From positions 11,408,001 to 11,472,000 of the forward strand of contig NC_071331.1 of the NCBI RefSeq assembly GCF_010183535.1: 64,000 nt of DNA. The letters run 5' to 3'. Below the pieces are notes generated by a model. The model was not told the origin of the DNA. It did no database searches and worked only from the letters and a program-made list of their open reading frames with translations. The stretch is from Caenorhabditis remanei (Eukaryota > Nematoda > Chromadorea > Rhabditida > Rhabditidae). A program made the position numbers and the translations under genes. This document shows positions 34,118 through 46,387 of the stretch, piece after piece (position 1 is the stretch's first letter; each line of letters opens with the position of its first letter).

Positions 34118-36100
34118 GAAGAGAAGAAATGAGGACTGCTGCTACGACTACCCCACTCTTTTCGTATCAATCGCTGCGTCTCTATTAACACACCCTATCA
34201 CTAATCGACTGAAAAATAGTGTAACTTTGACGGAGAGTGGTGCAGAGACAGGCGAGTCCAATCCTCGTCGGCTAAAGAGCGTTGGTTCGAGTGGGAGCGC
34301 CATCTCTGTCGTCTGTGTCGGTTTTTTGCGTGTGCTTGTGCGCTTTTGCAACATGTGAATTGAGTATTTAGTTTGTCAAAGCGTTTTTCGTTTTTTTTCT
34401 TCTTTTTCTTTCCTCTCCTTCTCGCTATACTTCTCGGGAGCACAGTGGTCGAAGAGAACGTGCAAGGCTATGGATTTTGTGTAATTTTCAAGTTATTAGC
34501 GACAATTAGAGAGCCACGACACTTCAAAAATGGAAAGAATTGAGCGAGAAAATTACGGAAAAGTGAAAGAGCAGCAAGAAGTAGTTTTCTAAAGGAAAAT
34601 GCTATAAAAACAAATGAAATGAGACGGAAAACTATCAAAGGTAACCTAATAGCGCTCGGAAAACCGGAAAATGTGCTGAAAAATAAAAATTACAGCCGAA
34701 AATCGAATGAAAAGGTGAAATTAATTAATTTAGTGTCGTAGGGTACGGTGTATTGACTGCGAACACCGCCACGTCAGAATGCAGACACAGCGAAAAGTTG
34801 GAAACAAATTTCGCGCGGTTTCTAAAAAAGTTTTCAATAATTTTCAGGTTTTCGCGGTTAAAAAGAATAGAAAATTTTAGAAATTCATACAAAAAATTAG
34901 AAATTGGGTCAACTTTCTCAAATAAAACAGTGAATTTCGATTTTTTGGAGTTAAATTTTTCGTATTTATTTCAGAAATTTTTTAAATAGAATTTCTCGTA
35001 TATTCACTCAATTTTAAATTAAAAACCAGCAAAATTATTCAATTTATTACTGAACAGCAATAACTTTTACAGTTTCGAAGTGGAATATCTGAAAAAATGA
35101 CCGGTTCTTCACTTTTTCAATTTTAATTCGAAAATTTTGCTTTTCTTTAAAAAAATCAAAAGTCCAAAAAGTACAACCTTTTGCAAAAGTTTTCTCTTAG
35201 AAAACCCATTTATCGGTGCAAAAGACTCGTTTTGTTTTCTCTCTGTCGGACAGATGCGAGATGGACTCTCATCGATAAGTAATAGATTTCTCGGGAAAAA
35301 GACAAAAGAGCACAGAAAGCACAGAGACCCCAAGCCAATACCCATTTTTTATTATCCCCCATTTCTCTTCGGACACTGGAGACTGAAGACTGGACTTTTG
35401 ACGGGGGAAGAAAAGGAGAAGAGTGAAAATGAGAAGTCTCACGACGACGATGAATTGAAAAGAAAATGTGTTTTTTTCTATTGAAACAAACGAAGGGAAA
35501 AGAAACAAGTTTCCGATTTTTAAAATTCAAAACTAAACTCAAAAGTGTGCCTTTCCTTTCCAGATTATGCTAATAACCGACAACGTGACCATGATCATTC
35601 GTCAGAGACTCACGGGATACCGGAATACAAAAATCAAACATAAAAACTTCCTGAAAATGAGTGACGAATACCAACTTTTGTATTTTCTTTTGAATACTCT
35701 GTTTTCAGTTTCTCCCATTGTACCTCACCAAAGGTGAACGATCAAAGTTACGAATGATGTCACTCCTTGACAGTCTCGGTGTAATCGGAACCTGTATTTT
35801 TATTTTTACTCACTCGGTTCGTTTTTTGATGAAGACGCCTTCGGATTCTCAGGATTAACAGGAATTGGGGGCAATGAGGGGAAATCGGAATACCGAATAT
35901 TCGTTGGGAAATCGAAGATTCTGGAAGTTTGTCGAGGCTACCCCCTTCTCAAGTTATGTTTACCGAAAACACATATTTTATAATCTGAAAATCCTTAACT
36001 GATCCTGGATAAGCATTGAGTGAAATAAAATATGTACGATCACTTTACAACTCTGCATTATTGGGCCAGGTTACTGTAGGAGTAGCGCAGCTACAAAATT

Positions 36101-36450
36101 CAAGAAAAACTTGGGCTACAGTAATCCTCAAGCTCTGAAATATTCTTGCCTCGATTCAGATGATACTTCTGATTGTTTGATGTCTGTGTTTCATATGCCA
36201 TGTGTGTACTCTTTGAAGGAATTTTAAATTTACATAATCTGGAAATACCAGTTTTCGGAATAGAAACAAACAATGACCAATCGCAACTATTGAAAAAGAT
36301 GTTTGGGAAAAAAGCTTCGCATAAAAGTTTAGCAACTGTCTTTATCATCACTGCAATTCGGGGGTTGTTTCTCAATTCTAAACCATTACCAATTCCTGAT
36401 AGATAAATGAAATCGCAATAATCAAGAAACTGTTCGAATGAGTTTTTCAT
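36101..36450 (-). CDS. Small hypothetical ORF, 116 aa
   Basis: A single open frame starts at ATG 36450, 29 bp after an ATTTTTTCAG acceptor that could serve trans-splicing, and ends at 36101. The product (MKNSFEQFLDYCDFIYLSG onwards) has four cysteines, no signal peptide and no family I recognise. The C-terminal part overlaps a GGCTACAGTAA repeat-like motif, which argues against it. It is isolated between wnk-1 and the secreted gene at 38.6 kb. Confidence 0.3.
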
Positions 36451-38634
36451 TCACATCTATAACCTCGGAGAAACTGAAAAAATATGGAACCTTTGACAAT
36501 GAGACCGTGAGAGTTATCTTACTTTTTGCAATTTGAATACTCAAGCCAGTTAGTCAACGGAAAATTCATTAAAATTCAAGAATATAAATTCACTGTTGCA
36601 GAGTCATCATATTTCCAAATATTTCCTCCTTAAAGCTGATGTTTTTGATAGAAGCCTTTTGACGTAATACAGGTCTTTCAATTATCCGGAATACCCAACT
36701 TCATCCCTATAATTTTTCAAATAAGAAAAAATTCAAGTTTCAGAACTTCTAGAACTCTCGTGAATCCGCATTTACTTATTCAATGAATCAAATATTTAAG
36801 AATTGAGAATTTCTTGTATGACGTCCGGCTATGTTGTCAAGTCCAGCTGTTTTCTTCAAGGTGGAACCTTGTAAAAAAAATCATACTGTCGGATTTATTC
36901 AGCATGCGAAGAAGATAACATTGAGAAACTGCAAAAAATCATAAAGAGAAACTGATAACTCTGATACTTATCCCACTTCCTTATATTCATTGTTTCAGAA
37001 TGATCAGAATGAAAACAAAAAATGGACTTTACAGTAAAATGATTACTACTCCCATTTTGCTTATGATTTATTCCTACGGTATTGTTTGATCAATTTGACT
37101 TAAAAACAAGATTCAAGAAATCGCAAAAATAAATAAGCATCTTCTGGTAGAACTATAAAAAACATATTTCAGTTTCAACTTCTCCATTTTTTCAGGAAAT
37201 TTTCATCTGGAACTGATAACTTCACCAACGACAAGAAATGTTTCCTTCTATGTAACTCTGCTAGATACATTTGACATCATTTGTATATATTTTGTCACGA
37301 GCAACTGTATTTTTCAACAAAAATGGTTCTGATAGATGATTCATAGAATTATGCCTCCTTAAAAATTACTCAGTGACAAAAACAAGAACATTGAGAAATC
37401 GAAAAAATTTAATTCAGAGTTTTTTTTCTGTTTCTGAATACCTAGACAATGAGTAAAAATCTCAATAGTTCTGTAATGCATCATTCAACCGATAAGTTTG
37501 GTCAAGACAACTGTGCCAGTCCGGAAGAAACCCCGAGCTCTAACATTTCCCGAAAATTTGAAGAGTTTTAGATTCTCTGAACTCCAGACATTTCTTTTAA
37601 TCAAACGAAAGTTGCGGTACTACATATGGACTAATAACTTTGGAGAAACAGTGAAAAACTTCATCAATAAAATCTGAAAATTATCTCAGATTAAAAAAAA
37701 ATTTATTCACAGCGTCTGTAAAGTGAAGCAGACATCAACAGCGTGTGGTTCAATGTGCGAATTGTTTTTTGCAGCGAAATTTTAGTTTATATAATCTAGA
37801 AACATTCACATAGGAGTCACGCCCTACTTTCTGAGTTGACACAAAAATGCAGTTTCAACCATTCTATATTCCTCAGAGACGGTATTGACATTTTGATTTG
37901 ACGTACTCCGTACAGCTATTATTAGATTATTTGAAACGTTTCAGCATTAACAAGATTATTTTGTTAAGATTTTCAGACTGCTCGAGAAAAGAGACGGAGA
38001 CAAACTAGAGTTTAGAGTTTCATCAACACCAGATCTATAAAAAAAACTTCACTCACATGTTCTTGGGTCCATGTTTTGTTCTTTTAGATTTCCAACATTT
38101 TATCCTCTATTACCTTTCACAACACAACTTGTTTTGCAAGGTAATCCATGAAAATTAGAATTGTTAATGATTCGCTTTGAAGAAAATTAAAATTTCACTG
38201 TTACCGGAGCTTTTGAACAGAAAGAAAGATTTAGACAGTTTTGATATGGCACTTATAATTGACTTGAATCCGTTTTTATCAGAGCTGAAATCAAAAGATT
38301 AGAAAGTATGGATATGTCACATGTTGTTTTTAAACAATTTCCTGTTTCAATGATCTATCATTTCCTCAAGTAATCCCATTCACCCACTTCTGGCGCTCGC
38401 TATGCTATAGTACTTTGAGATTTGAGAAATTCATGTTTACCTATATAAGTTCTTCCGTAACATTACATCACTTGCATACCGTTGGGTAGAGCTGTTTCTA
38501 TCTCAACAAAAATGTTTTGTTGTTGGGTGATTCATGGCAATGTTTTTGTAGAATTCTTTCTAACAATTGGAACAATTCAATATAAAATAAATAAAAGTTT
38601 TGAAATTGTGAAAAGAAATTATCCAAAAAAAGTA
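36451..38634. other. Intergenic, no gene seen
   Basis: AT-rich. The last 200 bp includes CTATATAAGTTC near 38440, a TATA-like element about 190 bp before the ATG of the secreted protein gene. Confidence 0.45.
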
Positions 38635-39541
38635 ATGTTGAAAATTCTAACATTCCTCACATTACTTGTGACATCTACTGTTTCGAGGTCAACTGATGAT
38701 ATTCCTGATCTATTTCTATTTTTGATTAGCAATACACCAGCAGAATGCAAAGATCAAACCTACGAGCTGGCAACGAAATTGATGAAGACCAAGGTATGAA
38801 CTCTGGCTAGAAATGTTGTTCCAGGCGGTCTTATACCGTCAGAAGTAGAAATTTAAGTTTATTCTACCCGCTACAAACTGTCCACTCTCTGTTGCCTGTA
38901 ATTTAAAAAAAGTCTGAATCATATCGGTCTATTTCAAAAATCAACTGTTTCTGAATCCCTTATAGTTAGTAGGTTATTTAAAATTCAGCTGTTTTAATCG
39001 TATCGAATAGCCTCTTTTCAGAATGATCTCGAACTAAAGTACGGAAACATCGAGATGCTTTACAACAAAGAACTCATGAATTCTCTCGTCCAAAAATTCA
39101 AAACAATATCTGATTCTATCAACTCACCCAACTGCTCTACGATCAACTTTGTCAAGTATTTTCTCGATGGAACAGTATTTATTGGTAATGAAATTTATGG
39201 AGAAGCATTTGCTTGTTTATCTGAAGTACGTGACATCAAGTCAATCTGATATTCAAACGAAACTTTTTCAGGAAGATCTTGAGACTAAATTCACTGATTG
39301 TAACACTGGAATGGTTCCGAAGGACTCGGATGTTTTAGAGTACCTGAAACCGGTTTCCTATTGTGTTACTCATAAACTGGAATGCTCACCAGAAGATCGA
39401 AAGCATTTTATTTCCGCAGTTTACGCTGGTGCGGATCTATTCGAGACGTTCAATAATGGTAGAGAAGTACTGAAAAAGATGGAGAGCAACAAGTTGACAC
39501 TGAAGTTTTTGCCAGAAAAGTATGAACATATTTTGAAGTGA
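38635..39541 (+). CDS. Secreted Cys-containing protein, 210 aa
   Basis: Three exons (38635-38793, 39022-39225, 39272-39541) join in phase 0. The N-terminus MLKILTFLTLLVTSTVS is a clear signal peptide with cleavage likely after the serine-rich end. The mature part is charged and helical with cysteines at roughly regular spacing (AECKD, NCST, ACLSE, TDCNT, YCVTHKLEC). This is the style of the worm T20D4.11-like/DUF19 secreted domains, but that match is from memory of pattern and is uncertain. The upstream in-frame ATG at 38482 is less likely because it buries the signal peptide. AATAAA follows the stop by 24 bp. Function unknown. Confidence 0.82.
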
Positions 39542-39564
39542 TTAATATGAATTACCTGTTTTTC

Positions 39565-39570
39565 AATAAA
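39565..39570 (+). terminator. Poly(A) signal AATAAA
   Basis: It lies 24 bp after the stop of the secreted protein gene. Confidence 0.65.
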
Positions 39571-39990
39571 TAGTAAAGATGAAACACAAATCGAATGAAT
39601 TTAGCTGCTCTCGTACCAGTGATCTTCAGTTGTATAATGCCGGAATGTCAGTAAAAACAGCAAGAGAAATAACTTCTGTTTCAGAACAGAGAGAAGCTGG
39701 CCTCCCGTTTCAGCGAGAGTAATCACATCTCATCTACAACTCAAAATTGAAGTTCATTAGAAATTATCGTAGAACTCCGGGATCCGATATACCGAAAAGA
39801 CTAGAATGGAAAATATCGGAACGGTCTATCCAAGTTCTTCTTCCAGATTCCATATAAGCACATGAAAAACTCAAAGGCTTAGAATTAAGGTATCATTACA
39901 CAAAACAAGGTATCATTACACAAAACAAATTCAGATAACAATTAGCAATTATCCAGAAACAGTGAAAATTTGAAGTTTCCTTATTTCCCG

Positions 39991-40408
39991 CTAATTACCG
40001 TATACGTATAAGATTTTAAAGAACATTTCATAGCACATGGTTGCTAAACTTATGGTCCCGTATGTGCCATTATCTAGATGAAAATGATTACTCGGTAGTG
40101 GGAATTCAGAAATAGAATCTTCCAAACGAAAGTCTGAAATCGAAGATTTGCGCGAATTTGGATCCTTCAATCCTGGACCAATAGGAAAACTAAGGATCAC
40201 ACGATTTTCATAATTTCGCATTATTTTTGCTGAATGCCACTGTGCCCATTCTGCCCATTGTTTGATGTATTGTACATTGAACTAAATGAATAACGAGAAA
40301 CAGTGAATTTTCAAAAAATTGCCAACGTCTCTTTTTACATCTCTCTTCTTGTTAGAAATCATTAGATGTTCATTACCTCGAATTCATATCCGATTAGGTG
40401 GTCTGAAA
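39991..40408 (-). pseudogene. Gene fragment, two exon-like blocks
   Basis: An exon-like block (about 40383-40408, encoding HLIGYEFE, with a TAGTTTCAG acceptor and GTAATG donor) joins in phase to a block starting at 40280 after TTCATTTAG and running to the stop at 39991. Together they read HLIGYEFE|FNVQYIKQWAEWAQW, then KIMRNYENRVILSFPIGPG and a Ser/Pro-rich stretch. The W-rich segment looks like real protein. A possible ATG exon (MEGI) exists just upstream, but the product of about 106 aa is short and no family is recognised. It may be a small gene or a remnant. Confidence 0.35.
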
Positions 40409-40557
40409 CTAATATTTTTGGAAAAAAATTCACAATCATACACAGATTCCTTCCATCAAAAATCATTATCGCAACCTAAAAGACTCTTCCTCTTCCCCTC
40501 GCCCGCAAGTACACAAGGTTCATAGCTGCCTTCTCTGTTGTCTCTGTTCTTGACACT

Positions 40558-40625
40558 GGTGGCCTTGTGGTTAGTGCGCTCGTCCAGCGTGCCGCCCACC
40601 ACCCGCCGGTTCGATTCCCTGTGTA
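40558..40625 (+). repeat. tRNA-like SINE or tRNA pseudogene
   Basis: GGTGGCCTTGTGGTTAGTGC is a tRNA A-box/D-arm and CCGGTTCGATTCCC a B-box/T-loop at the right distance. The anticodon region (GCTCGTCCAGCGTGCCGC) does not form a proper stem-loop and the ends do not pair. It is therefore a tRNA-derived repeat rather than a working tRNA. Confidence 0.5.
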
Positions 40626-41441
40626 TGACGACACGATGTTAGGGACATCTGCATCAACCGTGAAGATTTAACTGATAGTAGTACTGACACAGTTTTTTCG
40701 TTTTTCTTCTCTTGATAATCCATTAGCTATCGATGGACCAACATTTTTCGAAAAATCAATCAAAGGACGGAGAAGATCGTCATTCTGCCAATTTATGGAA
40801 TAATGTAACCACAAAAAAGTTTTAGCGAACTCTTAACTGTAGTGATAAAGAAAATAATACAGAATCAAGTTTTGAAGAAGAATACAAAATACGGCCTAAT
40901 ATTTACTGTTATCATAATAATTGAATGCCATTTTTATCATTAGTCATGGATCGGTGAGTAGCCAATCCTTGTAAAAGTTAAAATGCGTTTACTTTACTTT
41001 CAGTTTCAGACCCTCAGTTTAAGGAGTACGTTCATCCTGCTCACAGTGCTTTAGATGTATCTATTATATCAAAGTTGATCACAGAGCAGTTTCAAAAAAT
41101 CGAAATGCTCTAAAAAAATTTATGGTGAAGGATTGAATCAATTTTACGACTCGCTCTTTTTCGGTTTCACTGTATTCACATATTTCTTTACTATTGTTAA
41201 TTATTAGTTCAAATATTATTGTTTATTGTGGAGTGTTTTTTTTCTCATTGGTGACCGCGCTCCACTGGAATCTGTAACGGAAACGCGACGCTTACTGTAA
41301 TGAAAACGCGACGCAGCATCCTTCATCTTCACATCTCACATCTGTCATTCCCGCCATTTACTATTTTCGAAAATATAGATTTACTCTTCCTGTCTCTAGT
41401 TATCCTGCTTGTCTTCTTCCTTTTCACTTACGAATTAGAAA
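40626..41441. other. Intergenic, upstream of the 373-aa gene
   Basis: No supported gene. Contains a near-duplicate GGAAACGCGACGC / GAAAACGCGACGC at 41279-41312 roughly 140 bp before the start codon, a possible regulatory repeat. Confidence 0.4.
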
Positions 41442-42664
41442 ATGAATCAGTCGATTCTTTCTACTTCAAATACGAAATTATCTAACTCAATCCTTGAGAA
41501 AATTTATGAATTCTGGCAACGTAAGTGATTATTTACCTAATCGTAATTAAAATTTATTCATTTTTTAGAACCTGAAAACTACAAACATGTTCCCGTGGAA
41601 ATCGCTCTTGAATTGTTTAATTCAAACAAAATTAAAATAAGAGAACTCGCGTGGTATTTGGAGACAAGTCCAAATATTCCTCAGAATTTTGAGGAAATTT
41701 GCAAAGGACTCGTTGAGAAGCATTTTCCTCAATTTATTCATGAGAAAGAGGGAATGGTGTATTACAATTGGTATGGATTTTTTCAATATTGTGTTTATGT
41801 CCAAGATGATGAGGATTACAATCAACAAGAAGAGATGCATCAGAGGAAATTGAAGGAATATGAATCTCAGTTGACAGCAATGGAAATGATTTCGGCAGGA
41901 ACCGAAATGGTTCAAAAGATTATTGAGAATAAGAGAGAATTGATGATGACGAATCCAAAGAAGGCACTGAAAATAGTGGAACCAGCTCAGTGGATTATGT
42001 ATAAGAGATTCAATGATATCGATCGATCCAAGTATCAAAAGGAATATATTCGACTATTGAGTTCGAATGAAGCTCCGCGCGAAGCTCATTTTTCGGCTTT
42101 TGAAGAAGTTATGAAAGAAGTTTTGAAAAAACAACAGCAAGATTTTATTGAGAAGGAAAATAATAAATGTTCGAAGGCGATTCCTAAAAAACGTAAGTGT
42201 CTCATTTTTACCATGAAAAACTCAACCGATAAACTTTATTTTCAGCAAATACAAAAACTACAAAGAAATCAGAAACTGCAGTGGACTTGAGTTTCCTGAA
42301 ACCGTATCTTTCAAATGATGCGATCAAGAGAGTTGAGGAGAACGCTGGAAAGAATTCGAACAAAAAAGGAAAAGTTAAGAAACAGGAGCAAAAGAATGAA
42401 GTGAACGAAGAAGTAAAAGAAGAAGAGAAGGTTTTGACTGTTCGAGATTTTCTGAAAATGAAAAAAGAATCAAGAAAGTCGTCAATGGATATTCTGAAGA
42501 AACACAGAGTGCAACCATCTGAAGAGTTTGGTTGGAAAGTTAATGTTGATTGTAACAATCGAAAAGAAAATATCGAAAACAAGAACTCTAATTCTAAGAA
42601 AGAATGGACATCAAAAAGAAATTTACAATTCCATCCTGGAAATAATGTTCTGCCTAATTGCTGA
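41442..42664 (+). CDS. Charged protein of unknown function, 373 aa
   Basis: Three exons (41442-41520, 41569-42192, 42246-42664), with introns of 48 and 53 bp, join in phase. The N-terminal half is globular and helical (EKIYEFWQQPENYKHVPVE, then EICKGLVEKHFPQF, then NWYGFFQYCVYVQD), followed by a predicted coiled coil (QRKLKEYESQLTAMEM) and a very basic, Lys-rich C-terminal third with KKGKVKKQEQKNE and SFLKPYLSNDAIKRVEE. There is no signal peptide or membrane segment; the basic tail suggests nuclear or nucleic-acid association, which is inference. No family is recognised. AATAAA clusters lie about 165 bp after the stop. Confidence 0.85.
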
Positions 42665-42825
42665 AAATGCTGACTGCTATCAAATTCTTCTGAAAATTTT
42701 CAAATTCGCCACCGATACTCCAGTGAACTTTTAAATTACCATTGAATTTACAGTTGTTGGATAATCTTGTTTTCTGTTTTCTGCATTCTTTTTCAATATT
42801 ATCATGTCTGTCTGTGTGCCATAAA

Positions 42826-42839
42826 CCAATAAATAATAA
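42826..42839 (+). terminator. Clustered poly(A) signals
   Basis: Overlapping AATAAA motifs downstream of the 373-residue gene. Confidence 0.55.
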
Positions 42840-43002
42840 ATTAGAAATCTTCATTTTGTCATGTTAGAAATTAAAGGGGGTCTCTCTTCTCTTTTCCACG
42901 TCAACACCGATTCAACTCGGCACATCACAATGCATCGACCACTTGTTGATTCACAAACTTTGCCAGTTCTGGAATCTTTTATCAACCATTTGATAGCATT
43001 GA

Positions 43003-43758
43003 TCAGAAGTTATTCCCTTCGGGAAATAAGGTTATGTCTGTCTGGAAAGATATTGATTTTAAGTTTTGAAAAAGTCATCAAACTCTAAATAACTTACTTT
43101 CGAAGTGACTGCATAATTCTTCGCATTCTCCAACATTCGTGCACAGAATGCACTTGTCAGACGTTTCTCGTCCTGAAAAGTTTCTTGCAAAGATAGAATT
43201 TTATGATTGGATTCACTCACAACTTCTTCTTTTTCTGGAACTTTTTCTCTCGAAGTTTCGACAATTGTGTTACGAGAAACATATTTTGCTCGGAGAGGTG
43301 CTGGAATGAGAATCTAAAATGGAGAAACAGAATCGATATTTATTCAATAAAACTGTCATTGTGATGCAGTTCATCTTTTCTAGCAATGGTATAATCTGTT
43401 CAACTATAGTTTGGAAAAAATTATTCTTTTTTAAAAATCCACATTTGAAACGTACAACGTTCAAGTTGATTTTTGAAACAGAGAAATTTTACATATGTTT
43501 TTTGTATCTACAGAATTGTCTACAGACCGAAAAAGTATCTCAAACTGACCTTCAAAACATTTTTGTGTCCAATTCTACCCGTATGCTCTTCTCTTCTTTC
43601 TGGAATAACTGGAGGTGGAGGTGGTGGTCTTGTAATTGTCGTGATTGTTGCACGAGCCGTAGCCGTCGGGGGTACTGTAGTTGTTGTATTACGTCTTCTT
43701 GTTGTCGTCGTTGGCAGTTCGATTCCTTCGATTTCTTCTTCTGGGTACTGTGCGGATG
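43003..43758 (-). CDS. C-terminal exons of an unrecognised protein with Thr/Pro-rich linker
   Basis: Four exons (43550-43758, 43221-43313, 43098-43172, 43003-43041) join perfectly in phase and end at TGA. They encode about 139 residues: an acidic start (YPEEEIEGIELP), a Thr-rich stretch (TTTTRRRNTTTTVPP), ITRPPPPPPVIPERR, a basic IPAPLRAKYVSRNTIV segment, an acidic KVPEKEEVDEKRL, a helical block SAFCARMLENAKNYAVTSK and a short tail. The first exon begins at TTTATTTTAG in phase 1, so coding sequence must lie upstream, probably in the 44.5-46.4 kb exons, although the frames do not match (see next entry). Family unknown. Confidence 0.65.
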
Positions 43759-44537
43759 CTAAAATAAATCATAAACCCTGAAAGTCAGATTGAGTTTTTT
43801 CTCCGATCAGACTCCAAGCCTGCATCGTCTTTCAGAGTCCTGGGATTTGAGTGATTCTTGATTTCTTTTTCTGTTTCAAAATACAAATAATTATGCTGAT
43901 GTAAATAAATAAATGTTTCTACCAGTGGCAGTCCTAATCTCGTTTGTGTTTCTAACAATTAGACCAAAAAAAACATTTTCCTCAATGTTGTTTTACTGAT
44001 TTGATTGGTTTTCACTTTTTTGATAAGCTGAGCGAGGATGCTTTCAAATAACGTATCGGACAACTGAAGTACTCATGAAACAGTTAAATTTGCATTGCGT
44101 ATCAGATGAATCCTTTAATAATTCGACTGAAAGATTCCGCTAGTCGCCCTGTATACTTTTCTCTCTGTTTCAAGATGTTAATGATGTGCGTACGATGTAA
44201 ACTAAACCAGGAAACAAAGGGAATATCTCTTAAATTTTTTTTCAGTTTGACTATTTTCTAATGCTCATATGAACTGTTATTGAAGTCTAGGAAATTGCGA
44301 TATAGGTTGCTAGAAAATCTAATAGTTTTCAATACAGAATTCTATGAAAGTCATTTCGTCAACCATTCAAATATATCACATGTTGCATGACATCTATACT
44401 CGATCATGGTCCAAAAAGCGGATCCTTCAGAAAAATGTGTTCTGTGGCGGGATTACGATGCGAGAAATGTAGAATCTAGATGTAAAATTCTGAACTTCAG
44501 AAGCTCACTTGTCCAGCAGTTCACTTCGCAGTGCAAG

Positions 44538-46387
44538 TTGGCCAAAAAGTTGCTCCAAGACTTGTTGAAATTCTGTCGATGGCTCCGATGGCACTTTTTT
44601 TTACGAACTGAAACATTTTGTTTCCGTTTTGACGACACATCATATTGTTTCCAGAAAATCTTAGCTTTAGTTGTGTTAAGATGGAAAATTGCTCGTCCCC
44701 AAAATATTCCCTGAATTTCCACAACTACAAAACAATCTGACATGCATCGCACCGACAACTCAAATTTCATCGTCTCATTTGCAGAACGATGCTTATACTT
44801 TAGTAGATCTCTTTTCGAAGATTTGCTTGTTCAGACATTTCAAAAATCCTTCTTAGAAGGCATCTGTCTTCAGAATAACGATTTTCTTGCAGCCATAAGT
44901 GCAATCTTTATCACTTTCAGTAAATTGTTTACTTTTTTCTCATTTAATCTTTGTCTTCTTGTGCTTGATTTTCAGATTTTCAGATATTCATAAAACTTTT
45001 TTGATATCCAAAACCTTATTTACACAAAATATACAACGTAACTGAGACACTGGAACTGAAATTTGAGGAAGAGAAACTGAACTGAAAATGCAAAAAAGAG
45101 ATTCTTGATTAGCTTCATGAACTTTTTTTCGAAAAATTCCGACCAATTTTGAAATACATGAGTGAAATGGGGGGAGAAAGTAATACTGTTTGCACACTGG
45201 GAAGAACACGAACGGTTTTGGAAAATGGGAGACAAATATAACAAACAAAAAAATAATAAAAATAAAGAAAAAAATTCTCGAACGACGTCGGTTTTCTTCT
45301 TGAAAAAGGGCACCCTCTTGTTTTTTGTATGACGGAGATTTGAGTTGATTTTTGATGTGATGGAGATCTGTTGAAGTTGATGAGATGAATTTTCTGAAAA
45401 TAAGAAGACATTTAGAATCAGAAGACGTGACTCTGTTAAAGAACACTTACCTATGATAATACTCTAGTATGAGCCCGATGAGCACGTGCTTCTTGCTCTC
45501 GCACTTTTGCAATACCCATTAAAAGTTGCTCGCAAATTGGCTTGGATTTCCTCACTTGCTCGTGTGTCATCTTTTTGACAAGCTGAAATCAAAAAGGTTA
45601 GGAATCTGGATTGGGGAGACCGGGAGGCTTACCAATTGTGGAAATTTGACAACCAAATTGCAAAATTCGAATATCACTTTCCTATCTTCTATTCTCATTT
45701 CTTTCAGCATATTTACATCTTTATATTCAATTTTTGCGGTTGCTGAAATAATGAAAAATAAGTTTACAGTCGATAGATCAAAGAGAGCAAGGAGGGGTGA
45801 GAGACACAGACAGCTAGACAGTCTAACCACTCTGCGTCTCTCCCTCTCCTCCTTGAAGATTCAACTCACTTCCTTGATAAAGAACAAACGACGTGGAGGA
45901 GGGAGTGAGGAAACAAAGAAAGATAATGATATAGGCGACGATCCTCTGCCTCGAGTCACTGAACAAATATCGACTCTGCAAAAAAAAACGAAATGAGTTG
46001 AAACGTCAAACGACACAAAATATGGGTACACCTGCCCCATTGTATCAAATTTCGAAGCGCCTCAAAAAGGTCGACGACGTCATCTGACCGGAAAACCAAA
46101 TAGGTCATTCTCAAGTTCTCACCGTTTTCGTCGCAAGCTGGTAGTATGCGCGGGCTATCCGTGCCAAAGGCATTGTAGTATTTTCATCTGTTTGCATTAC
46201 ACAGTATACCTGAAAATTCATATGAATGAGATTCAGATCCTTCAGAGAGTTTTGACCTACCTATAGAAGAAATTCTGAATTTGTTTTGATTACTGTCACA
46301 GTAGTATATTCGTCTCTTCTTTTTCGATATAACCGCCAGAAAAACGTGGAAAATTGGTGAGCTCAGCGTTCGGTCCGTTTTGTAGTG
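44538..46387 (-). CDS. Exon cluster of one or two unresolved genes
   Basis: Exon-like blocks with good splice sites, in transcript order: 46298-46387 (LQNGPNAELTNFPRFSGGY), 46123-46209 (MPLARIARAYYQLATKT), 46032-46083 (DVVDLFEALRNLIQWG), 45870-45975, 45633-45742 (EDRKVIFEFCNLVVKFPQL), 45451-45582 (KKMTHEQVRKSKPICEQLL, then VREQEARAHRAH), a block after 45397 with a membrane-like stretch, and about 44501-44590 (TEFQQVLEQLFGQLALRSE). Three joins are in phase: 46032-46083 to 45870-45975, 45633-45742 to 45451-45582, and the joins at 43.0-43.8 kb. Others are one base out, and 45451-45582 ends in TAG exactly at its donor. Helical, charged content suggests coiled-coil proteins. Possible explanations are unseen small exons, alternative sites, sequence errors or decay. 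Confidence 0.45.

Larger units (their letters stand above)
29843..36100. promoter_or_regulatory. Long upstream region of wnk-1; no gene supported
   Basis: Six kilobases without a supported gene, probably 5' UTR/promoter and possible distal noncoding exons of wnk-1. It contains a repeat at 30.23-30.48 kb, a CTT-triplet run near 32135-32160, and pyrimidine/purine-rich blocks at 33.95-34.12 kb that form hairpins. The 160-codon plus ORF at 33876-34358 is made of CTCTC/GAGAG low-complexity DNA, so I do not call it. Confidence 0.45.

Noticed and set aside
33876..34358. 160-codon plus ORF
   Set aside because: Made mostly of CTCTC/GAGAG low-complexity DNA, with no splice sites or recognisable domain.
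45870..45975. Alternative frame of this block joining in phase to the exon at 45742
   Set aside because: It would join downstream correctly but cannot be entered from the exon at 46032-46083 without a stop; kept as part of the unresolved cluster rather than called.
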